A DNA stretch of 5,210 nt from Elusimicrobiota bacterium (GTDB taxonomy: Bacteria; CG03; SLGR01; PWQF01): contig PWQF01000084.1 in the NCBI GenBank assembly GCA_003556865.1, positions 1-5,210 on the forward strand. Direction: 5' to 3'. How positions within the stretch are numbered: the stretch's first letter is position 1; every line of letters begins with the position of its first letter. Below are positions 1 through 5,210 of this stretch, piece after piece. The notes below the pieces were generated by a model. That model saw nothing but the letters and a program-made list of their open reading frames with translations, had not been told where the DNA came from and ran no database searches. The position numbers were made by a program, and so were the translations under genes.

Positions 1-502
1 AAGCATGAAGGCCTCAAACAGGGAGATAAAAAAGGAAAGCAAAAGTTATGATACGTTTTACAGCTGCCTGGAAAGAGTATGCCTTACACTTACGGAAAAA
101 CTTGCCCGCGACGGGGAGGGGGCCTCTAAAATGATAAAAATAAAGGTGAGGGGGGCTTCCACCGGGGAAGAGGCTGAAAGGGTAGCCAGGGCAATCTCGG
201 TTTCCCCGCTCTGCAAGACCGCTTTTTACGGGGCTTCCCCCAACTGGGGAAGGATTGCCAGCGCCATAGGGGCCGCGGGAGTTGAGTTTAAGCTTTCTAT
301 GCTTTCAATATATGCCAACGGAGTCAGCTGGATAAAAAGGGGAAAGCCGGCCCCTGACTCCCTGGGAAAGCTGAAGGAAGTCCTTCAGGGTTCCAGGTAT
401 GAGCTGGATGTTGTTCTGGGCCGTGGCTCCGGCCGCTCCCACATATATACCTGCGACTACAGCCCGGAATATGTCAGGATAAACGCCCACTACATCTCAT
501 GA
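1..502 (+). CDS. argJ: ArgJ, glutamate N-acetyltransferase (ornithine acetyltransferase), C-terminal part; 5' end outside window
   Basis: This is the C-terminal part (about 166 residues) of ArgJ, the cytoplasmic enzyme that moves the acetyl group from N-acetylornithine to glutamate and so runs the cyclic arginine pathway; some members also use acetyl-CoA. Seen here: the LARDGEGASK motif (family RDGEGATK), SPLCKTAFYGASPNWGRI (family SPLVKTA-FG-DPNWGRI), and the C-terminal CDYSPEYVRINAHY, matching the family ending CDLT-YV-INA-Y. The reading frame is open to base 2, so the ATG at base 5 is almost certainly internal: ArgJ is about 400 residues long, and the self-cleavage threonine that separates the alpha and beta chains must lie upstream. 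The part seen is most of the beta chain. The stop overlaps the next start as ATGA. Bifunctional versus monofunctional activity cannot be decided from this part. Confidence 0.93.
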   Translation, partial: SMKASNREIKKESKSYDTFYSCLERVCLTLTEKLARDGEGASKMIKIKVRGASTGEEAERVARAISVSPLCKTAFYGASPNWGRIASAIGAAGVEFKLSMLSIYANGVSWIKRGKPAPDSLGKLKEVLQGSRYELDVVLGRGSGRSHIYTCDYSPEYVRINAHYIS

Positions 503-1029
503 ATATAAAAAGCAGGATATTTAAGGTGGCGGAAGTTCTTAAAGGAGGCGGGGTGGCCCTGATATCAACCGATACGGTATGCGGGCTGGCCGCGCTTCCG
601 GGCAGGAGTAAGGCCATTGAAAAAATATATAAAATGAAAAAACGGGACCTTTCCAAGCCCCTGGCCCTGCTTATCCCTTCCGTGGATTGGGTCTGGAAAT
701 GGGTTGAAGAAACAGATGAGATTAAAGAGATATGCGCAGAGAACTGGCCTGGAGCGGTGACCCTGATAATGAATACACGGGATAACGAAAAAATAGGTCT
801 CAGGATGCCTGATTGCGCTCCCCTCCTTCAGCTTATGGAGATTACCGGCCCCCTCTGCGCCACCAGCGCCAATATATCCGGCAGGCCTGCCCCGGTTAAG
901 GTGGGGGAGGCGGATAAAGAAATAAAAAGGGAATCTGATATAGTGGAAGATTTTGATGTAAACCCCTCCGGGAAACCGTCAAGGGTTATTGATATAACTG
1001 CAGAAGATGAGAGGATAATAAGAGAATGA
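499..1029 (+). CDS. tsaC: L-threonylcarbamoyladenylate synthase, TsaC/YrdC/YwlC type (Sua5 family)
   Basis: This 176-residue single-domain YrdC protein should make threonylcarbamoyl-AMP from threonine, bicarbonate and ATP, the first step of tRNA t6A37 modification in the cytoplasm. Visible motifs are STDTVCGL (residues 23-30, family P-T-D-T-V-Y-G-L), the K-x-R nucleotide-binding element K47/R49 followed by SKPL (52-55), WPGAVTLI (83-90), GLRMPD (100-105) and SANISG (123-128). The length matches the TsaC short form; the extra Sua5 C-terminal domain is absent. Two family positions differ: Tyr is Cys28, and the late PST motif reads PSR (160-162). Its ATG overlaps the argJ stop by 4 bases with no good Shine-Dalgarno just upstream, so reinitiation after argJ is likely. 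A YciO-like paralogue without this activity cannot be excluded. Confidence 0.9.
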   Translation: MNIKSRIFKVAEVLKGGGVALISTDTVCGLAALPGRSKAIEKIYKMKKRDLSKPLALLIPSVDWVWKWVEETDEIKEICAENWPGAVTLIMNTRDNEKIGLRMPDCAPLLQLMEITGPLCATSANISGRPAPVKVGEADKEIKRESDIVEDFDVNPSGKPSRVIDITAEDERIIRE

Positions 1030-1484
1030 GAAAAATAACATTTGTATGCACTGGAAATACCTGCCGGAGCGTAATGGCCCAGCAGATGCTGAGGAATGCC
1101 CTTCGCCGGGAAGGAATAAATAATGTGGAGGTGGATTCTGCGGGAACCGCTGTTTATCCCGGATATGCGATTATAGGCGATCTGAAAGCGGTTATGGATG
1201 AAAAGAAAGTGGAATACAGCGGTCACAGCCCCCGTATGATAGACCAGGAAATCATTGATGATACAGAGCTTATACTTGCCGCAACCTCTGCCCACGTTGA
1301 GGAGATAAAATCAAGGTTTAATGTTCCCAGGGGCAAGGTCCGGCTTTTAAGCGCCTATGCCGCCGGGGAGATAAATGATATTGAAGACCCGATAGGCTGC
1401 GGAAAGGGCGCCTATGAAAGAGTATATGAACATATTGATAAATATATAGAGAAAATAACGGAGATGCTTAAAAATGAGACTTAA
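1026..1484 (+). CDS. ywlE: Low-molecular-weight phosphotyrosine phosphatase family protein, YwlE-like (possible protein-arginine phosphatase)
   Basis: A 152-residue cytosolic protein of the low-molecular-weight phosphatase family. The P-loop CTGNTCRS starts at residue 8, giving nucleophile Cys8 and phosphate-binding Arg14 (C-x5-R). The general acid is Asp121 in DPIG near the C terminus. The SAG at 38-40 and the region around [13 protein letters not shown] (78-90) also fit the family. Thr12 matches Thr11 of Bacillus subtilis YwlE, the residue that favours phosphoarginine over phosphotyrosine, and the aromatic residue often found after the DP acid motif in tyrosine phosphatases is Ile123. A protein-arginine phosphatase is therefore a reasonable inference, not proven. 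The start overlaps the tsaC stop as ATGA, with GAGG 11 bases upstream. A ywlC-ywlE pair next to glyA is a recurrent Firmicute arrangement. Less likely alternatives are a tyrosine phosphatase for capsule kinases or an arsenate reductase. Confidence 0.88.
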   Translation: MRKITFVCTGNTCRSVMAQQMLRNALRREGINNVEVDSAGTAVYPGYAIIGDLKAVMDEKKVEYSGHSPRMIDQEIIDDTELILAATSAHVEEIKSRFNVPRGKVRLLSAYAAGEINDIEDPIGCGKGAYERVYEHIDKYIEKITEMLKNET

Positions 1485-2703
1485 AGATAGCGATCCTGAA
1501 ATATATCAGGCCCTGGAAAAAGAGATAGTAAGGGAAAACGAGAACCTGGAAATGATTGCTTCGGAAAATTACGCTCCGCCGGAAATACTGGAGGCTGCCG
1601 GTTCCTGCCTTACCGATAAATATGCCGAGGGGTATCCGGGAAAAAGATATTACGGGGGCTGCGTAAACGCGGACAGGGTTGAAACCCTGGCCAGGGAAAG
1701 GGCACTCCGCCTCTTTGGGGCGGAACATGCCAATGTCCAGCCTCATTCCGGGTCCCAGGCAAATATGGCCGCATACCTGGCCCTTCTTAAAATAGGGGAT
1801 AGTATTATGGGTATGGACCTTTCCTGCGGGGGTCATCTAACTCACGGGCACCCCCTTAATTTCAGCGGAAAGAATTTTAAAATAATTCCCTACGGGGTGA
1901 GAAAAGATGACCAGCTTATTGATTATGACGAGCTGGAGAAGCTGGCATTAAGGGAAAAACCTTCTATTATAGTGGCCGGCGCCTCGGCTTACCCTGCCAG
2001 CATAGATTTTTCCCGTTTTGGGGAAATTGCTCAAAAATCCGGCGCCCTTCTGATGGCCGATATGGCCCACATAGCCGGGCTGGTGGCGGGGGGGGGGCAT
2101 CCGGATCCCGTGCCCCACTGCCACCTGCTTACCACCACAACCCATAAGACTTTAAGGGGCCCCCGGGGTGGTATGATACTCTGCAGGAAAAAATATGCCG
2201 CGGCAATAGACCGTTCGGTATTTCCCGGCATCCAGGGCGGACCGCTTATGCATATCATAGCGGCAAAGGCGGTATGTTTTAAAAAAGCCCTGGAACCCGG
2301 GTTTAAGGAATATGCCCGGGCGGTAAAGGAAAATGGCGCCGCGCTGGCCCAGGCCCTTAAGGATGAGGGGATAAGTCTTGTAACCGGAGGGACAGAGACC
2401 CATCTTCTGCTTCTGGATTTGCGCCCCCTTAAAATTACGGGTAGGGAAGCTGAAGGAAAGCTTCAGGAAGCGGGGATCATAGCAAATAAAAACAGCATAC
2501 CGTATGATCCGGAAAAACCTATGGTCACTTCAGGGTTACGTCTGGGTACTCCGGCCCTGACCACCAGGGGAATGGGTGCGGATGAGATGAAGGAAATAGC
2601 CGGATTTATAGCACTAATTCTTAAGAAAAAGAGTTCACATGTTATCTCTTCGGTTTCCGAAAAGGTAAAAAAAATGTGCAGGGAGTTTCCGCTTCAGAGA
2701 TAA
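1474..2703 (+). CDS. glyA: Serine hydroxymethyltransferase (GlyA)
   Basis: A 409-residue PLP enzyme of fold type I that interconverts serine plus tetrahydrofolate with glycine plus methylene-tetrahydrofolate in the cytoplasm, the main source of one-carbon units. Catalytic parts are intact: IASENY (28-33), [13 protein letters not shown] (50-62, with Glu52 matching E. coli Glu57), QPHSGSQAN (89-97), His121 for PLP stacking, DMAH (196-199), the Schiff-base lysine Lys225 in [14 protein letters not shown], and the carboxylate-binding arginine Arg356 in [10 protein letters not shown]. Length is close to the usual 410-420. Several signature positions near these motifs are changed (CVNAD for CEYVD, LSCGG for LAHGG, HGHPLN for [18 protein letters not shown] for AGLHPSPVPHAD). 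The ATG lies inside the phosphatase gene (11-base overlap) with GGAG at 1460-1463, which supports this start. A run of ten G encodes Gly206-Gly208. Confidence 0.95.
   Translation: MRLKDSDPEIYQALEKEIVRENENLEMIASENYAPPEILEAAGSCLTDKYAEGYPGKRYYGGCVNADRVETLARERALRLFGAEHANVQPHSGSQANMAAYLALLKIGDSIMGMDLSCGGHLTHGHPLNFSGKNFKIIPYGVRKDDQLIDYDELEKLALREKPSIIVAGASAYPASIDFSRFGEIAQKSGALLMADMAHIAGLVAGGGHPDPVPHCHLLTTTTHKTLRGPRGGMILCRKKYAAAIDRSVFPGIQGGPLMHIIAAKAVCFKKALEPGFKEYARAVKENGAALAQALKDEGISLVTGGTETHLLLLDLRPLKITGREAEGKLQEAGIIANKNSIPYDPEKPMVTSGLRLGTPALTTRGMGADEMKEIAGFIALILKKKSSHVISSVSEKVKKMCREFPLQR
2088..2097 (+). repeat. Ten-base G homopolymer inside glyA
   Basis: Ten consecutive G encode the end of Ala205 and Gly206-Gly208 of GlyA, at the place where the family usually reads A-G-L-H-P. 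The frame is intact through the tract, so the length as given is compatible with a full protein. Tracts of this length are prone to replication slippage and to sequencing length errors. Confidence 0.9.
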
Positions 2704-2704
2704 G

Positions 2705-2711
2705 AAAGGAG
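2705..2711 (+). promoter_or_regulatory. Ribosome binding site for upp
   Basis: AAAGGAG lies 10 bases before the upp ATG in the 18-base glyA-upp gap. It is the best Shine-Dalgarno in the window and fixes the upp start. It suggests upp is translated independently, unlike the overlapping genes upstream. Confidence 0.8.
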
Positions 2712-2721
2712 AAGATCTGAA

Positions 2722-3357
2722 ATGAAAAATGTGCATATAGTTAAGCATCCGCTTGTCCAGGACAAACTTACCAGAATGAGGGATATAAATACCGGCAGCC
2801 AGTCTTTCCGGTTTCTGCTTAAAGAACTCTCCAGTCTAATGGCCTTTGAGGTTACAAGAAAATTAAAGACCGAGGAGACAGTGGTAAAGACTCCCCTGGA
2901 AATAGAAATAAAAGGAGTAAAGGTAAATCATTCCCGCATAGTTCTTGTTCCTATTTTCAGGGCGGGTATAGGGATGGTGGACGGGGTGCTGGAAGTAATT
3001 CCCCAGGCCAGGGTGGGCCACGTGGGAATATACCGGGACCCGGAGTCCCTTGACGCCGTTCAGTATTATCATAAACTTCCCCCCGACATATCTTCAAGCA
3101 GCCTGGTCCTTTTAATAGACCCGATGCTGGCAACAGGCAACACAATGGTCCAGACAGTTAAGATATGCCGCCGCAGCGGCGCCGAAAATATGCATATAAT
3201 GTGCCTGGTTGCTTCTCCGGAAGGCGTGGGGAAAGTAAGGGAAGCTTTCGGGGAAATACCTATTTATACCGCTGCCGTTGATGAAAAACTGGATGACCAC
3301 GGTTATATAATACCGGGCCTGGGGGATGCCGGAGACAGGATCTTCGGAACCCGCTGA
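2722..3357 (+). CDS. upp: Uracil phosphoribosyltransferase
   Basis: This 211-residue enzyme makes UMP and pyrophosphate from uracil and PRPP in pyrimidine salvage; length is typical (about 208-211). Visible motifs are the N-terminal HPLVQDKLTRMRD (9-21), VPIFRAGIGM (76-85), YRD (104-106), the PRPP-binding loop LIDPMLATGNT (131-141), CLVASPEGV (161-169), DEKLDDHGYI (187-196) and the uracil-binding C terminus IPGLGDAGDRIFGT (197-210). No expected residue is missing. It follows glyA by 18 bases with a strong ribosome binding site, a neighbourhood common in Firmicutes. The 3' end appears to overlap the next gene by 32 bases. PyrR is excluded by the uracil-binding C terminus. Confidence 0.96.
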   Translation: MKNVHIVKHPLVQDKLTRMRDINTGSQSFRFLLKELSSLMAFEVTRKLKTEETVVKTPLEIEIKGVKVNHSRIVLVPIFRAGIGMVDGVLEVIPQARVGHVGIYRDPESLDAVQYYHKLPPDISSSSLVLLIDPMLATGNTMVQTVKICRRSGAENMHIMCLVASPEGVGKVREAFGEIPIYTAAVDEKLDDHGYIIPGLGDAGDRIFGTR

Positions 3358-4375
3358 GTTGCCTTTTAAAATATATTTTTTTATATTTTTTATTACTTTA
3401 TTTTTTTCCCTTCTCTTTACTCCGCTTGTGGGAGCTCTTGCCATAAGGGTTAACGCCCTGGACAGGCCCTCGGGCAGAAAACTTCACCGCAGGCCCGTGC
3501 CCCTTATGGGCGGTGTGGCCGTATTCATATCACTTTTACTGGGTTTAATCTTAATGAGGGGAGTGAGTTCAGAGCTTGCCTCTTTTATAGGCGGATCGGC
3601 AGGGCGGCTGCCCCATATGCTTGAAGGTGTTACTGCCGGAGGCCTGGTCATTCTTTTAATAGGGGTAGTTGATGATATTAAAGGAGTCGAGCCTTCCACC
3701 AAACTGCTCGGCCAGGTCATAGCCGCACTGATACTGGTTCACTACGGAATTAAAATAGAAGGTATAAGCCTCCCATTTTCAGGCAGGTATCTTCAGCTTC
3801 CGGTATATATGACCCTGATTTTCAGTGTCTTATGGATAACTGCCTTTATAAACTCTTTTAATCTTATTGACGGGGTTGACGGCCTGGCTTCGGGAGTGGG
3901 CGCTATAGCCGGTTTTATCTTTTTTCTTATACTTATATATCAGGTGGGGAGCGGGGCCGGCCCCGAAACCGGGGAAAGGATGATGCTGGCGGCTCTCTTC
4001 AGCCTTGCTTTATGCGGCGCCTGCGCCGGTTTTTTAAAGTTTAATTTTCCTCCGGCAAAAATTTTCCTGGGAGACTCGGGCAGCCTTCTTTTAGGGTATA
4101 TGGCCGCTGTTATAACCGTTATGGGTATGCTTAAGACCGCAGGCGCCCTTACGGTGGCGGTCCCGGTGATAGTTTTCGGAGTTCCCCTGGTCGATACCTT
4201 TTTATCTTTTTTCCGCAGGGTTGTTCTTAAAAAATCCTTTATGGATGCCGACAAGGATCATATACACCACCGCCTTCTTTATAAAAGAGGATGGAATGAA
4301 AAAAAAGTGGTGCTTAGAATATATTTTATAACCGCTCTTTTGGGGCTGGCGGCCTTAATAATAACGGTAATTTAA
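3326..4375 (+). CDS. tagO: Polyprenyl-phosphate N-acetylhexosamine-1-phosphate transferase, TagO/WecA type (MraY/WecA family)
   Basis: A 349-residue polytopic membrane enzyme that should transfer GlcNAc-1-phosphate (or a related sugar-1-phosphate) from its UDP form to undecaprenyl phosphate, starting a surface glycan such as teichoic acid, O-antigen or another polymer. Roughly ten hydrophobic segments are visible, the first at about residues 15-37 and the last at about 330-349. Family motifs lie in order: KLHRRPVPLMGG (52-63), the Mg-binding VDD (Asp116-Asp117), NSFNLIDGVDGLASG (176-190), FPPAKIFLGDSGS (241-253) and the HIHH motif (312-315) typical of WecA/TagO rather than MraY. The start is uncertain. 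ATG 3326 overlaps upp by 32 bases and has only a G run directly against it. TTG 3359, just after the upp stop, would give MPFKIYFF and remove 11 residues. The mnaA neighbour supports a TagO/WecA role; sugar specificity is inferred. Confidence 0.92.
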   Translation: MPETGSSEPAELPFKIYFFIFFITLFFSLLFTPLVGALAIRVNALDRPSGRKLHRRPVPLMGGVAVFISLLLGLILMRGVSSELASFIGGSAGRLPHMLEGVTAGGLVILLIGVVDDIKGVEPSTKLLGQVIAALILVHYGIKIEGISLPFSGRYLQLPVYMTLIFSVLWITAFINSFNLIDGVDGLASGVGAIAGFIFFLILIYQVGSGAGPETGERMMLAALFSLALCGACAGFLKFNFPPAKIFLGDSGSLLLGYMAAVITVMGMLKTAGALTVAVPVIVFGVPLVDTFLSFFRRVVLKKSFMDADKDHIHHRLLYKRGWNEKKVVLRIYFITALLGLAALIITVI

Positions 4376-4389
4376 ATTAAAGTGGCTTC

Positions 4390-4404
4390 AGGTAAAGAGT
4401 GGTG
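4390..4404 (+). promoter_or_regulatory. Ribosome binding site and tandem GTG start of mnaA
   Basis: AGGT at 4390-4393 lies 8 bases before GTG 4402. An in-frame stop (4393-4395) precedes two consecutive GTG codons at 4399 and 4402, so the gene must start at one of them; no ATG is available near the conserved N terminus. The second GTG gives the family-typical N terminus M-K-I-I-S-V-F-G-T-R-P-E. Confidence 0.6.
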
Positions 4405-5210
4405 AAAATAATAAGTGTATTCGGTACCAGGCCCGAGGCCCTGAAAATGGCACCGCTTGTAAAAAAAATATCCTCCCAGAAATGTTTTAAAAGCATATGC
4501 GCGGTAAGCGCCCAGCACAGGGAAATGCTGGATCAGGTGCTTGAGTTTTTCAGCATAAAACCGGATTACGATTTAAATATAATGACCGCTGCCCAGTCCC
4601 TTCACAGTATCGCCGCCCGCTCTCTTGAAGGGTTTGAAAAAATATTTAAAAAAGAGAAACCTTCCCTTATACTGGTTCACGGGGATACTACAACCACCCT
4701 GGCCGCGGCCCTGGCCGGCCATTATTCTAAAATTCCTGTTGGACATATAGAAGCGGGGCTGAGGTCCGGTGACCCCTTTAATCCTTTTCCCGAAGAGAAT
4801 AACCGCCGCCTTACCGATGCCTTAAGCAGCCTTCATTTTGCACCGACAGCCCAAAACAGAAAGAATCTTATAAAGGAAAATATAAAAAGAGAGAGTATAT
4901 TTGTTTCCGGAAATACGGTAATTGACGCTCTGTTAGAGACAGCCGCAAAAGTGGGTGAACCCAAAAACGGCCATTTAAAAAAAATAAGCGGAAATGAAAA
5001 AATAGTACTTGTTACCGCGCACCGGCGGGAAAACCTGGGCCGGCCGCTTGAAAATATCTGCAGGGCTGTAAAAGAACTTTCAGAAAAATTTCCGCGGGTT
5101 CTTTTTGTTTATCCCCTGCATATGAATCCCGGGGTAACAAAAACAGCCTCCCGTATTCTGGGAAGAGAGAAAAATATTTTTCTTACAAAGCCTCTCTCTT
5201 ATCCGGATAT
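4402..5210 (+). CDS. mnaA: UDP-N-acetylglucosamine 2-epimerase (non-hydrolysing), N-terminal part; 3' end outside window
   Basis: The first 269 residues of a usual 370-380, read without a stop to the window end. The enzyme interconverts UDP-GlcNAc and UDP-ManNAc in the cytoplasm, giving ManNAc units for surface polymers. Visible motifs are FGTRPEALKMAP (7-18), SAQHREMLDQ (36-45), HGDTTTT (93-99, Asp95), GHIEAGLRSGDPFNPFPEENNR (in 114-135, with Glu117 and Glu131), VSGNTVIDAL (168-177) and TAHRRENLG (205-213, His207). Asp95, Glu117 and Glu131 fall at the same numbers as the catalytic acids of E. coli WecB, and His207 corresponds to its His213. It starts at GTG, 26 bases after the transferase gene, and is probably cotranscribed with it. 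The hydrolysing NeuC type is less likely given this motif set. The missing C-terminal part holds further UDP-binding residues. Confidence 0.94.
   Translation, partial: MKIISVFGTRPEALKMAPLVKKISSQKCFKSICAVSAQHREMLDQVLEFFSIKPDYDLNIMTAAQSLHSIAARSLEGFEKIFKKEKPSLILVHGDTTTTLAAALAGHYSKIPVGHIEAGLRSGDPFNPFPEENNRRLTDALSSLHFAPTAQNRKNLIKENIKRESIFVSGNTVIDALLETAAKVGEPKNGHLKKISGNEKIVLVTAHRRENLGRPLENICRAVKELSEKFPRVLFVYPLHMNPGVTKTASRILGREKNIFLTKPLSYPD

Noticed and set aside
5..502. A complete 165-residue gene starting at ATG 5
   Set aside because: The frame is open upstream and the protein is plainly the C-terminal part of ArgJ, so the ATG is internal.
828..1295. Minus-strand open frame of 155 codons
   Set aside because: It lies opposite tsaC and ywlE, which have full family motifs; the translation shows no recognisable domain.
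3163..3184. GC-rich imperfect inverted repeat (GCCGCCGCAGCGGCGCC) in upp
   Set aside because: It is fully explained by Arg, Ser, Gly and Ala codons of a conserved helix region and has no regulatory context.
3362..3410. AT-rich, T-rich stretch that could look like a terminator or promoter after upp
   Set aside because: It encodes the Phe/Ile-rich first membrane helix of the transferase, and no stable GC-rich stem directly precedes the T runs.
3112..3444. Minus-strand open frame of 110 codons across the upp-transferase junction
   Set aside because: It is antisense to well-supported genes and shows no family motif or ribosome binding site evidence.
3952..3965. Perfect 14-base GC palindrome (CGGGGCCGGCCCCG)
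   Set aside because: It is inside the transferase gene, encodes a Gly/Pro-rich loop between membrane segments, and has no following T run, so it is not a terminator and there is no second copy.
3940..4254. Minus-strand open frame of 104 codons
   Set aside because: It is opposite the conserved transferase motifs and its composition is just the complement of hydrophobic codons.
4376..4401. The 26-base gap before mnaA as a terminator or promoter
   Set aside because: It is too short, with no inverted repeat or -35/-10 pair that I can support; it mainly holds the mnaA ribosome binding site.

Overview
The window is a compact bacterial housekeeping operon, all on the + strand, with seven genes in 5.2 kb. 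The order is argJ (3' part only), a TsaC/YrdC-type threonylcarbamoyl-AMP synthase, a YwlE-like low-molecular-weight phosphatase, glyA, upp, a TagO/WecA-type polyprenyl-phosphate sugar-1-phosphate transferase, and mnaA/wecB (5' part only). No stretch over 26 bases between genes is non-coding. I see no tRNA, rRNA, CRISPR, insertion sequence, riboswitch or convincing terminator, so both the promoter and the end of the transcript probably lie outside the window.

The first four genes overlap by 4, 4 and 11 bases, and the transferase overlaps upp by 32 bases if its ATG start is right. The only gaps are 18 bases (glyA-upp, with a strong Shine-Dalgarno) and 26 bases (transferase-mnaA). This implies one polycistronic message with translational coupling.

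The core order ywlC-ywlE-glyA-upp followed by a WecA/TagO enzyme and MnaA resembles the ywlC-ywlE-rpiB-glyA-upp neighbourhood upstream of the ATP synthase operon in many Firmicutes. In several Clostridia, comEB, wecA and wecB follow upp. Here rpiB and comEB are absent and argJ sits directly upstream. By eye, codon use is rich in ATA (Ile), AGG/AGA (Arg) and AAA, at intermediate GC. That fits some Clostridia but also uncultured lineages such as Omnitrophota-like bacteria, so I do not assign a phylum.

Functionally the operon mixes arginine biosynthesis (ArgJ), tRNA t6A modification (TsaC), a probable protein phosphatase, one-carbon metabolism (GlyA), pyrimidine salvage (Upp) and the opening steps of cell-surface glycan assembly. 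In those steps TagO/WecA loads a sugar-1-phosphate, typically GlcNAc-1-P, onto the lipid carrier and MnaA makes UDP-ManNAc. I find no new defence or mobile system. The points most worth a second look are a GlyA with several changed signature residues and a run of ten G, the YwlE-type active site of the phosphatase, and the gene-order differences.
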